NCBI GenBank assembly: GCA_002369495.1
Contig: DFFD01000092.1
Location: 1-22,008, forward strand
Direction of reading: 5' to 3'
Length of the DNA: 22,008 bases
Source: Lachnospiraceae bacterium UBA3785
GTDB lineage: Bacteria; Bacillota; Clostridia; Lachnospirales; Lachnospiraceae
Shown here: piece by piece, positions 14,209-21,993 of the stretch
Position numbering within the stretch: position 1 is the stretch's first letter
Layout of the letters: each line of letters begins with the position of its first letter
Program-made: the position numbers and the translations under genes
The notes under the pieces: model-generated
What the model saw: only the letters and a program-made list of their open reading frames with translations
The model's database searches: none
Told to the model about the DNA's origin: nothing

Positions 14209-17200
14209 ATGGCAGCAAAATACAGATACAATCTCAGTCCATACAACATCATCCGCCCGGAGGAGGAACACGGAGAGGATTTTGAGACCGCGGAAGGCAT
14301 CCTCTCCGTCGTCATCGGCAGCGACGAAATCCCCGTTTCGGAATACCGGAATTTCTATATCGACCACAAGCAGGACGGCCGGGACTGGCTCGGCTTCACG
14401 CTGGCGGTCGATTCAGAGCTGTACCGGGGCATCTCGGAAGAGACGAAGGTCCGGTACAGGGGCGTGGACTATCTCTGCAAGAAGATCTCCGACGGGCACA
14501 TCGAATGCGAGATCGATCTTGACTTCCTGAAGAAGGGCTTCCATGAGACCTTCACCTCCGCAAAACCGCTTTCGTCCCTGCTCGCCGACATCCTCCCGGT
14601 CGGATGGACAGCGCACGGCGCGGTGCTGATCCACGGATCCCCGACCATCGAGCTGGAGACCTGCACCGACCTCGACATCCTGACGGAGGCGCAGACGGAA
14701 TACCGATGCTGGTTCTCATGGAATCATGCGGCGAAGATCTGCACGGTCGTTTCCGCCGACGCTGTGATTCGCACGGGCGAATACGTCACGGACGAGCTGA
14801 ACCTCCGTAACCTGTCCTTCAAGGGATCCTCGGTGAACTTCTGCACCCGGCTCTATGCCTACGGCAAATCCGGAGCCAGCATCGACAGCGTGAACGGCGG
14901 GAAGAAGTACATCGACGACTTCTCCTACTCGTCCAAGCTGATCGTGGGGTACTTCAAATGCGACTACGAGCTGCCCGCGAACATCCTTAAAGCGGCGCAG
15001 TACGAACTTTCCCTCAGATCCCATCCGGAGCGCTCCTACGAGTGTGACGTGGTGGATCTGGCCAAGCTCTCCGACGAATACGACTTTCTGGACTTCCAGC
15101 TCCACCGGACGGTGACGCTCATTGACACCCGGCGCGGGATCAACGTGGATCACCGGATCGTGGAGTATGTGGAGTACCCGGACGAGCCGGAGCGGAACAC
15201 CGTCACCCTTGCCCGCGCCGTGCGGAAAATGGCGCAGATCAAGGAGGTTATCAAGAACTCCGTCGACGAGGTGAAAATCCAGATCGCGGAGGTCAACGCG
15301 GCAGTCGCCGAGGACGTAGCGACGATTCAGGCCAACATCAGCGAAATCAACGCGAGCGTCAATACCGTGGCGAACGACGTGGCGACGCTGAACACGAAAA
15401 CGGCGTCCCTCAGCTCCCGGCAGGACCGTACCGAGACGGCACAGGCTTCTCTGACCCAGACCGTGGCCTCTCAGGGGGCGACGATCAACGGCGTCGTGAC
15501 GTGGCAGGCGACGACCTATGTCAACGACCGGCAGGAGACCGCAAACTCCCTCGCGGCGATCAATGTAACAGCGACTTCGCAGGGGGCGCAAATCACTGCC
15601 CTTGCATCGTGGAAGGACACCACGTATGTGAATGACCGGCAGGTCGTGAACGAGGCTCTGGCGGCGATCAACGCGACGGCGAATGCGCAGGGGGCGACCA
15701 TCGAATCGGTGACGACGTGGAAAAGCACCACTTACGTCAACGACCGGCAGGAAGTCACCGCTGCGCTCGCCGCGATCAATCAGACCGTATCGAATCAGGG
15801 CGCTTCCATAGGAGCTTTCACGCACTGGTATGAGGTAACCTACCCGAACGACCAGAAACAGCTCCGGGAGGCGGTAACAGCCATCGAACAGTCTGTCTCT
15901 GCACAGGGCGCGTCAATTACGGCTCTAGCGGGGTACACAACTGAAACGGTCAGCACCTTCACGGACGCGCTCGCACAGATGAACGCGACCGCGAATGCGC
16001 AGGGGGCGCAAATCACAACTCTCACGACATGGGTGAACGAAACCTATGTTTGTGACCGGAGACAGACCAACGAATCCCTTGCCGCGATCAACCAGACCGT
16101 AAACTCGCAGGGAGCGGAAATCAACAGCCTCACAACATGGAAGGCCACGACCTACGCGAATGATAAAGAGACAACCCAAGAGGCTCTTGCCGCCATCAAT
16201 CAGACGGTGAGCAGTCATGGGGCGTCGATCAGTACCCTCACGGAATGGAAATCCTCTGCGACGACCGCTATAGCATCCGCGTGGAACACGGCAAACGAAG
16301 CCGGGGCAGCTGCGGGTTACGTCGTGGAAAAGACGACCAACGGCCACAAGCTGAAAGCCTCCATCGTCATTGAGGCGATCAACAACGAGAGCACCGCGCA
16401 CATCAGCGCTGACCGGATCAACTTCGAGGGCTTCACAACCTTTGTCCGGCCGAGCGACCTGCAGGGCGGCGGATCGGTCACGACCATCAACGGCGGGCTG
16501 ATCACCACCGAGACCATCGACGTCGGGAGCATCAAAAAGTCCACGATGACGAACGGGACACGGGCTGTTGCGTTCGACGCAGGCATCCAGACCTCCTATG
16601 TCCGGACGAACGACATCACGGCGACGGGACAGCTCAATCTGGGCGCAACGCTCGTTGCTGTCGGGGCGGCTCTGAAAGTCAACGGGAAGAATGTGCTGGT
16701 GGAAGGGGACGTGGACCTCACGGGCTACGCCACCCAGACGTGGAGCAACAACGCCTTTGCCGTAAAAGATCACGTCCATTCCGGGTACCTGAACACCACC
16801 TCCGCAAACGCCGATACGCTTGTGGTGAAGAAGGTGGGCAGCACCGACAGCTACAATATCGCGCTTGTCGGTCACGGGCATTCCAACTACGCCCTCGCCA
16901 ACCACACGCACGACGACATGGCTACCATGACGTGGGTGGGCAGTCAGGGCTATGCGACGCAGAACTGGGTGAATACCGGTTTTGCCTCGACCGGTCATGC
17001 TCATGCCGGGATGCTGACCTTAAAATCGGCCAACACAACCGCCATCGTCTTTACCTCAGCAGGAGCAACAACGCAGTACAGTGCGGCTGCGGTAGGTCAC
17101 GGACACTCAAACTACGCCGCCAGCGACCATACTCACGAGGGGATGGCGACGCAGAACTGGGCGAACGGAGCGTTTGCCTCTCTCGGTCATACGCACGCCG

Positions 17201-18666
17201 GAACCATGACGTTCAAGTCCGCCAACACGAGCACGGTGGTGCTGAGCGCTGTCGGCGACACGACGCAGTACAATCTGGCGACAGCGGCTCACACGCACAC
17301 CGGGTACGCCTCTTCCGATCACACCCATGCCGGAATGTTCTCGTTCAGCGCTGCGGTTGGATCGAACCTCACGATGGCGCGGGCAGGATCGACAACGACG
17401 TATGTTGTAGCGCTGGCCAACCACACGCATACCGACCTCACAACAACAGACCTCATGAAGTTCAGCTCCACAAGCGGAGCAGAACTGAAACTGTCCCGGG
17501 TTGGATCCACGACATCCTACACCGTGGCTCTGGCGAACCACACGCACACCGGGTACGCCTCTTCCGATCACAGCCATACTGACTATTTCAAGTTTGGTTC
17601 CACAATCGGGACGAACCTGAACATGGCGAGGATCGGAACCACCACAACCTACTACAACGTGGCCCTGGCAAACCACACGCATAGCGGTTTGATTTCGTCT
17701 GCAGACCTCTCCGGACACCTGTCTTACAGCAGCGTTTCCGGCACAACGCTTGTAGCGACGAGCGTGGGAAGCACGACGAAGATCAATATCGCCCTTGCCA
17801 ACCACACGCACGACTTCACGACGACCGATCACATGAAGTTCAAGAGCACGAGCGGGGTAAATATTACCCTGACGCGGCTCGGGGCTACGACAAACACCGA
17901 CTATAACTTCTCCCTCGCCAACCACACCCATACAGGGTATATCTCTTCTTCCGATCTCTCCGGGTATCTTGAGTACAACAGTACCTCCGGCTCTACGCTG
18001 ATCCTCACAAGCGGAACCACCACGAAGATCAACGTCGCCCTTGCGAACCATACGCATGACACCGATATCGTGGATCACATGCTGTTCGGAAGCACGTCGG
18101 GCACGAACATCACCTTGAAGAGGATCGGGGCGTACTCCAACACCAATTACACCTTTGCGCTGGCCAACCATACACACGACACAGCAGAGGTGAACTACAC
18201 CGACCTGTTCAAATTCAAGAGCACGACCGGAGCCAATATTACTCTCACGAGGATAGGGGCATATACCAACACGGACTACGCCTTCTCCCTTGCGAACCAT
18301 ACGCACTCGGGCATGGAAGTCAACTATGCGAACCTGCTCCAGGTCGTCAACAAAAATGACACGACCGGAGTAGTGAACGCGAAATATGTCACCTATTCCG
18401 CCTACGGCACTTCCAGCACGACGACGCTCTCCCTTGCGCTGTGGTCTTCAAACTCCGGAGGCGGGGGAAGCACCGTCGATTTCATGAAATTCAACTCCAC
18501 GACCGGAGCCAACATCACCCTGACGAAGATCGGGAGCTATTCGAACACCAACTACACGTTCTCGCTGGCAAATCATACGCACAGTTCCTATGTCTCCACC
18601 GGAGACCTGAACGGAAAATGGTATGTGAACATCAACGGAACCAAGTACTACCTCAGAAGCCCGTAA
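14209..18666 (+). CDS. Tail-tip (Tal/prophage endopeptidase tail-like) protein fused to a long repetitive His-x-His fibre
   Basis: A 1485-residue protein. Residues 1 to ~350 look like the Tal/gp27-like hub of Firmicutes siphophages (ILSVVIGSDEIPVSEYRNF, VRYRGVDYLCKKISDG, AQTEYRCWFSW, then RIVEYVEYPDEPERNTVTLA). A helical stretch follows (~340-420). Residues ~422-680 are tandem repeats of 36 residues. Residues ~690-850 are a beta-rich spacer. Residues ~855-1458 carry 19 His-x-His motifs, usually within LANHTH, as in T4 gp37-like and gp12-like metal-binding trimeric fibres. The end, NGKWYVNINGTKYYLRSP, is typical of a fibre terminus. No catalytic peptidase motif is obvious in the window, so enzymatic activity is unproven. 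GAGGTGAG precedes ATG 14209. Confidence 0.87.
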   Translation: MAAKYRYNLSPYNIIRPEEEHGEDFETAEGILSVVIGSDEIPVSEYRNFYIDHKQDGRDWLGFTLAVDSELYRGISEETKVRYRGVDYLCKKISDGHIECEIDLDFLKKGFHETFTSAKPLSSLLADILPVGWTAHGAVLIHGSPTIELETCTDLDILTEAQTEYRCWFSWNHAAKICTVVSADAVIRTGEYVTDELNLRNLSFKGSSVNFCTRLYAYGKSGASIDSVNGGKKYIDDFSYSSKLIVGYFKCDYELPANILKAAQYELSLRSHPERSYECDVVDLAKLSDEYDFLDFQLHRTVTLIDTRRGINVDHRIVEYVEYPDEPERNTVTLARAVRKMAQIKEVIKNSVDEVKIQIAEVNAAVAEDVATIQANISEINASVNTVANDVATLNTKTASLSSRQDRTETAQASLTQTVASQGATINGVVTWQATTYVNDRQETANSLAAINVTATSQGAQITALASWKDTTYVNDRQVVNEALAAINATANAQGATIESVTTWKSTTYVNDRQEVTAALAAINQTVSNQGASIGAFTHWYEVTYPNDQKQLREAVTAIEQSVSAQGASITALAGYTTETVSTFTDALAQMNATANAQGAQITTLTTWVNETYVCDRRQTNESLAAINQTVNSQGAEINSLTTWKATTYANDKETTQEALAAINQTVSSHGASISTLTEWKSSATTAIASAWNTANEAGAAAGYVVEKTTNGHKLKASIVIEAINNESTAHISADRINFEGFTTFVRPSDLQGGGSVTTINGGLITTETIDVGSIKKSTMTNGTRAVAFDAGIQTSYVRTNDITATGQLNLGATLVAVGAALKVNGKNVLVEGDVDLTGYATQTWSNNAFAVKDHVHSGYLNTTSANADTLVVKKVGSTDSYNIALVGHGHSNYALANHTHDDMATMTWVGSQGYATQNWVNTGFASTGHAHAGMLTLKSANTTAIVFTSAGATTQYSAAAVGHGHSNYAASDHTHEGMATQNWANGAFASLGHTHAGTMTFKSANTSTVVLSAVGDTTQYNLATAAHTHTGYASSDHTHAGMFSFSAAVGSNLTMARAGSTTTYVVALANHTHTDLTTTDLMKFSSTSGAELKLSRVGSTTSYTVALANHTHTGYASSDHSHTDYFKFGSTIGTNLNMARIGTTTTYYNVALANHTHSGLISSADLSGHLSYSSVSGTTLVATSVGSTTKINIALANHTHDFTTTDHMKFKSTSGVNITLTRLGATTNTDYNFSLANHTHTGYISSSDLSGYLEYNSTSGSTLILTSGTTTKINVALANHTHDTDIVDHMLFGSTSGTNITLKRIGAYSNTNYTFALANHTHDTAEVNYTDLFKFKSTTGANITLTRIGAYTNTDYAFSLANHTHSGMEVNYANLLQVVNKNDTTGVVNAKYVTYSAYGTSSTTTLSLALWSSNSGGGGSTVDFMKFNSTTGANITLTKIGSYSNTNYTFSLANHTHSSYVSTGDLNGKWYVNINGTKYYLRSP
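15472..16250 (+). repeat. Tandem 36-residue (108-base) repeats in the tail-tip protein
   Basis: Seven to eight imperfect copies of a unit with the pattern QGAxIxxxTxWxxxTYVNDRQ (shown with variable positions) then xLAAINxTxxx. One unit, beginning near 15905, is shortened and lacks the Trp. The DNA copies have diverged, so the repeat is old. The periodic Asn, Ala and Ile positions suggest a trimeric coiled-coil or helical stalk joining the hub to the fibre. Confidence 0.8.
16771..18582 (+). repeat. His-x-His repeat shaft of the tail fibre
   Basis: Nineteen H-x-H motifs (HVH, HGH, HTH, HAH, HSH) occur in units of varied length, most as LANHTH followed by a Gly/Ser/Asp-rich turn and a strand with TNITL or TLTR-like pattern. 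In T4 gp37 each HxH in a trimer supplies six histidines to one iron ion, and the same arrangement is plausible here. Confidence 0.75.
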
Positions 18667-18682
18667 TGCCGCGGTACGGCAT
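18666..18682 (+). terminator. Hairpin after the fibre gene, possible weak terminator
   Basis: ATGCCG (18666-18671) pairs perfectly with CGGCAT (18677-18682) around a 5-base loop, starting at the last base of the fibre stop codon. A T-rich stretch (ATTTCTTTTC) follows only about ten bases later, so termination would be partial at best. It may limit expression of the glycosyltransferase relative to the tail genes. Confidence 0.35.
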
Positions 18683-18715
18683 ACCCATAAATTTCTTTTC
18701 TGGAAGGAGATCACT

Positions 18716-19705
18716 ATGATCGACGTCATCATCACCGCTTACCATATGCACGATCTGATCGACCGTGCCATCGCATCCGTCCTGATGCAGGACATGAGGG
18801 AGGGGGTGACCGTCACCATCGTTGACGACGCGGACGAAGAGCCCTACGACGACGTCGTAGAGCGATTCCGCCCGTTCCTCGGAGACCGCATCCGCATCAT
18901 CCGGAAGGAGGAAAACACGGGCTGCGGAGATTCCCGGCAGGTGGGCATTGACGCCTGCACCGCGAGATACTTCACCTTCCTCGACGCGGACGACGTTTTC
19001 TGCACTCCCTTCGCTCTGTCCACGATGGTGAATACGGCGGAGGAGCACAACGCCGACATCGTTTCCACGAATTTCGTGGAGGAGATCGACGTCGGCAAAT
19101 TCGTCACCCACGAGAAGGACCGGACGTGGATGCACGGGAAGCTGTACCGAACCGAGTTCGTCCACTACAACGACATCCGCTTCAACCTGGCGCGGAGCAA
19201 CGAGGACAGCGCGTTCAACACCCTGTGCTACTCCCTGTGCGAAACGCAGTGTCATGTGGATTACGTCACCTATACCTGGATGAATAATCCCGCCAGTCTG
19301 ACCCGGACCCGCGACTGGCTCCGGGAGACGGTCTGCGAATTTGTGGGGAACGCCACCTATGTTGTGGACACGCTTCTCAAGCGGAGGCTGGTTCCCTCAA
19401 AGTTTGCCGACGTTTTCCTCTCCTACCTGACCACGATCTACGGCTATTACTGCCAGTTCCTCGCGGAAGGCAGGGAGAAATCCTTCCTCGACGAGTACCT
19501 CGCTGCGGCAAGAAAATACTGGGCGGCGGGCAATGGCGAACGGTGGTTCTACGATCCGAAATACCGGAACGTCCTTGCCACCTACTACAACCACAACGGC
19601 GTATTGGACAGTCTGAGAGCGCGGAATCTGATTGTCCTTTGCGACATAAACCATTTTGCAAAAATGATCGGAGGTAACAAGCATGACCAGAACCGTAAAC
19701 GGTAA
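18716..19705 (+). CDS. Family 2 (GT-A fold) glycosyltransferase
   Basis: A 329-residue protein with the order of motifs of GT2 enzymes, which transfer a sugar from a nucleotide-sugar donor: N-terminal strand IDVIITAYHMHDLIDRAIA, then TIVDDADEE (34-42), NTGCGDSRQVGID (67-79) and the metal-binding DADD at 90-93. A later acidic SNEDSAF motif (~160) could supply the catalytic base region. The C-terminal ~120 residues are helical. No signal peptide or membrane helix is seen, so it should act in the cytoplasm. AAGGAG precedes ATG 18716. Its place inside the tail module, between the fibre and the adhesin genes, suggests it may glycosylate virion proteins or alter host surface sugars. The acceptor is unknown. 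Confidence 0.88.
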   Translation: MIDVIITAYHMHDLIDRAIASVLMQDMREGVTVTIVDDADEEPYDDVVERFRPFLGDRIRIIRKEENTGCGDSRQVGIDACTARYFTFLDADDVFCTPFALSTMVNTAEEHNADIVSTNFVEEIDVGKFVTHEKDRTWMHGKLYRTEFVHYNDIRFNLARSNEDSAFNTLCYSLCETQCHVDYVTYTWMNNPASLTRTRDWLRETVCEFVGNATYVVDTLLKRRLVPSKFADVFLSYLTTIYGYYCQFLAEGREKSFLDEYLAAARKYWAAGNGERWFYDPKYRNVLATYYNHNGVLDSLRARNLIVLCDINHFAKMIGGNKHDQNRKR

Positions 19706-19952
19706 CACCTACAACGGGTACACCCGGAGCGCGAGCATCACCGAAACTACCACCAAGAGCGAGGACCTGAGCGCGCTCGGCAACCTGCTCTACAACCTCT
19801 CCGGCATCGAAGGCCGGATCGAATACCTGACCGAGCACGGGCAGACCGATACCCCGGAGTATGAAAACCTGATTGCCGACCGGGACGCGAAAAAGGCGGA
19901 AATCGCGGCAATGCAGAGCTACATCGCCGGGTACGACCAGGAGGCTGAATAA
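19683..19952 (+). CDS. Small helical protein coupled to the variable adhesin gene, function unknown
   Basis: An 89-residue protein whose start overlaps the glycosyltransferase by 23 bases (GGAGGT nine bases before the ATG) and whose stop overlaps the next start (TAATG at 19950-19954). The N-terminus is Thr/Ser-rich and the rest is amphipathic helix (LGNLLYNLSGIEGRIEYL, then AKKAEIAAMQSYIAG). Such tight coupling to a fibre or adhesin gene is often seen for assembly chaperones. It is too short for a typical DGR accessory (Avd) protein of ~120 residues and does not look like one, though both are helical. Confidence 0.65.
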   Translation: MTRTVNGNTYNGYTRSASITETTTKSEDLSALGNLLYNLSGIEGRIEYLTEHGQTDTPEYENLIADRDAKKAEIAAMQSYIAGYDQEAE

Positions 19953-21796
19953 TGGCTCAGATGACCATGTACGAGGGGATCAACAACTCCCCGATCACCG
20001 CACTGGACGGGGACCTCTCCGCCAGTGCGACGACCATCCCCGTCGTGGCCGCGTCCGCCTTTCCCGCCCCGCCTTCTCTCTGCACCATCGGGACGGAGGA
20101 CAACGCGGAGCTGGTGCTTTACACCGGCATCTCCGGATCGAAGCTGACCGGATGCACCCGCGGGTACAACGGCACGACCGCCCGGGCATGGCCGGATGAA
20201 ACCTCGGTCTACCGGGCGTTCTCCGAATACGACCAGAAGGCCATCCAGAGCAACATCCGGGATCATGAATCCCGGCTTGTGCAGGTGGAGGCCAACACGG
20301 AGCCGTATGTAGCCCGGTACGGCGTTTCCGGCGTCGGCAAGTCCGCGGCTGCTCTGACCCGTCTGTGGGAGGCGGTCGGTCTGAACGCCACACCCGGCAC
20401 CGATCAGACGGCGGGCAGCTCCGACTTCGACGGCATTGTCCCCTTCAATCGCCGGAAGTGCGTCGGTTCGTGGTCCCTCGCGGACGGCGCGGCCAAGTTC
20501 ACGGTGAACGCCTATCAGGGCGATGCGGATTACGCCGAGGACGGCACAATGGGTGACTATGTGGCTGTGGAGGTCACGCCCTTCTACTACATCGACGACC
20601 GGGAGAACGGCATCCTGGGCGTTTCTGCGGGGCATCACTACGGCTGGGAGATCCACCCGGTCTGCAAGGATGCGGACGGGAACGTGCGGGAGAAGACCTA
20701 TCTGCCCGTGTATGAGCTGGCCCTGAAGGACGGACACGCCGTCTCCCTGCCGGGGTATCATCCGGTATTCGGCGCGTACAAGACCGTATGGGATTACGCC
20801 CGGACCTACGGTGACGGCACCGCCCTCGCGGACTGCGCCATCATCGAGCCGTCCGTCGTGGATCACTACGAATGGCTCCTGCAGACCATCGAATGGGCGA
20901 CGCAGAACCCGCAGACAAAGATGGACGGTGCGGTGTCTATGGCGTATGCGGCGGGGGACACCATTTACCTCGACGCCACAAACGCCAACTCCGTTGTCTG
21001 CACCGGAGCCATCGGAGACAAATTCGTCGTGGGGCAGACAATTTACATCGGCGCAGAACATGGCGCGACTCCCTCCGGGGTCGATGCGTACAACGTCATC
21101 ACGGCGATTGAGAAGTGCGACGCCACGGGTGCGGTCAGCTCCTCCGGCACGTACCGAAAGATCACCTTCGACGGCACGGCGCGGTCAGCGACGGGCGGTA
21201 CAACGAAAATCGCTTCCCGCCCGTGGAAAACCGGATCCTGCGCGTCCGTCCTCGGGCACACGGGCTCCCCGGTCTCCAACAGCTCCGGGAAATATCCCTG
21301 CATGTACCGCTGGCGCGAGAACCCGTACGGGAACATCAACAAGACCTGCCTCGACCTGATGGATGTCCGCGTCGCGGATGGATCCAGCTACAAGCTGCAG
21401 TGGTACTACAACCCGGATCTGACGCCGGCGAAGTATTATCCCTCCAGCACAAGCAAACCGGACGCTACCGACCTGAACAACGCGGCCAACGGATGGAAGC
21501 TCCTGTCCGTGGAAACGCCCGTGGACAGCTACAAAGACGGGTACATCAAGGAAGAGGGAGCCGATCCCGAATACCCTCTTATCCGCGTTCCCACGCTCAC
21601 GACCGGAGGATCTGCGTCAACGTACTACTGCGACTACGCCTACCTCGTGAACTCCCCTGTCGTGCGGGCGGTGCGTCGTCGCGGCCACCTGAACATTGGC
21701 GCGTACTATGGTCCGCGCTACGTCTACGCGTTCTACGCCCCGTCGGCCGCGTATTGGCACTACGGCGGCGCCCTTTTCTTCTCCCAGAAGGGGTGA
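19952..21796 (+). CDS. Receptor-binding adhesin, target protein of a diversity-generating retroelement
   Basis: A 614-residue protein starting in TAATG with AGGAGG upstream. Residues 1 to ~120 fit a tail-attachment region (LDGDLSASATTIPVVA, then FSEYDQKAIQSNI). The middle is beta-rich, and from about residue 430 it resembles the formylglycine-generating/C-type-lectin fold used by DGR target proteins (SGKYPCMYRWRENPYGN, CLDLMDVRV). The last ~52 residues form the variable region: RRRGHLNIGAYYGPRYVYAF then APSAAYWHYGGALFF, which follow the classic R-G-G-x-W-x-N-G ... G-P-F ... A-P-S-N-x-N-W-N-Y-G-x-A-L-x-x pattern with hypervariable residues at the usual Asn positions. It should sit at the tail tip and contact the host surface. 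Retroelement evidence is given under the VR and TR entries. Confidence 0.85.
   Translation: MAQMTMYEGINNSPITALDGDLSASATTIPVVAASAFPAPPSLCTIGTEDNAELVLYTGISGSKLTGCTRGYNGTTARAWPDETSVYRAFSEYDQKAIQSNIRDHESRLVQVEANTEPYVARYGVSGVGKSAAALTRLWEAVGLNATPGTDQTAGSSDFDGIVPFNRRKCVGSWSLADGAAKFTVNAYQGDADYAEDGTMGDYVAVEVTPFYYIDDRENGILGVSAGHHYGWEIHPVCKDADGNVREKTYLPVYELALKDGHAVSLPGYHPVFGAYKTVWDYARTYGDGTALADCAIIEPSVVDHYEWLLQTIEWATQNPQTKMDGAVSMAYAAGDTIYLDATNANSVVCTGAIGDKFVVGQTIYIGAEHGATPSGVDAYNVITAIEKCDATGAVSSSGTYRKITFDGTARSATGGTTKIASRPWKTGSCASVLGHTGSPVSNSSGKYPCMYRWRENPYGNINKTCLDLMDVRVADGSSYKLQWYYNPDLTPAKYYPSSTSKPDATDLNNAANGWKLLSVETPVDSYKDGYIKEEGADPEYPLIRVPTLTTGGSASTYYCDYAYLVNSPVVRAVRRRGHLNIGAYYGPRYVYAFYAPSAAYWHYGGALFFSQKG
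21637..21793 (+). repeat. DGR variable region (VR) at the 3' end of the adhesin gene
   Basis: The codons here are rich in NNY forms that one adenine-directed mutation step from AAC/AAT can produce: TAC, TAT, CAC, CGC, GGC, ATT, TTC and GCC. The 5' 15 bases match the window's last 15 at 14 positions. The 3' limit of the VR cannot be set, because the template is cut off; I use the last codon before the stop. The end is GC-rich (GGCGGCGCC), as in known IMH sites. Confidence 0.72.
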
Positions 21797-21797
21797 A

Positions 21798-21818
21798 TGC
21801 GGCGGCGTAGTCGCCGCA
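21798..21818 (+). other. Post-VR hairpin 1
   Basis: TGCGGCG and CGCCGCA form a perfect seven-base-pair stem around a seven-base loop, beginning one base after the adhesin stop codon. Its place right after the VR is that of the hairpin/cruciform needed for efficient DGR retrohoming in Bordetella phage. Confidence 0.6.
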
Positions 21819-21838
21819 GAGGGGACCGCAGTCCCCTC
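21819..21838 (+). other. Post-VR hairpin 2 (8-bp stem, 4-base loop)
   Basis: GAGGGGAC and GTCCCCTC pair perfectly around CGCA, directly adjoining hairpin 1. The size (8-bp stem, 4-base loop) matches the retrohoming hairpin of DGRs, but the loop is not the GRNA type I recall for it. No T-run follows, so it is not a simple terminator. Confidence 0.6.
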
Positions 21839-21852
21839 GTTCCCCCTCTTAT

Positions 21853-21883
21853 ACCGCGGAGCGGTCGCGTAAATTTATTTTTT
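21853..21883 (+). terminator. Possible weak terminator between the adhesin gene and the template repeat
   Basis: ACCGC (21853-21857) pairs with GCGGT (21861-21865) around GGA, followed by a short GC tract and then a T-rich stretch ending in six Ts by 21881. The hairpin is small and the T-run is offset, so confidence is low. A separate perfect dyad, ATTACG/CGTAAT (21886-21891 and 21897-21902), lies just after and is not followed by Ts; it could be an operator. Confidence 0.35.
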
Positions 21884-21936
21884 CCATTACGGATTTCGTA
21901 ATAATCTTCCGTTTTGCGGATGGGACGCGGGAAACG

Positions 21937-21945
21937 TGCTATAAT
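21937..21945 (+). promoter_or_regulatory. Extended -10 promoter for the DGR template RNA
   Basis: TGC-TATAAT is a perfect extended -10 element; the -10 is at 21940-21945. The best -35 candidate, TTGCGG at 21914-21919, is weak and has a 20-base spacer, but an extended -10 can dispense with one. Transcription would start near 21952, about 42 bases before the template repeat begins, as expected for a promoter of a DGR template RNA. Confidence 0.55.
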
Positions 21946-21993
21946 CCGAACAAACGGGACTGCAATGTGTCCGGTAGCGGCCCTGACCGCTCC

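Noticed and set aside
15925..18306. Minus-strand open frames opposite the fibre repeats
   Set aside because: They are periodic shadows of the repeats in the tail fibre, with Arg/Gly/Val-rich products lacking recognisable domains.
19683..19952. Small gene as the DGR Avd protein
   Set aside because: Avd proteins are about 120 residues, basic and lie near the template and reverse transcriptase; this one is 89 residues, mildly acidic and upstream of the target.
21819..21838. Hairpin 2 as a rho-independent terminator
   Set aside because: The stem is strong enough but is followed by GTTCCCCCTC and not by a T-run.
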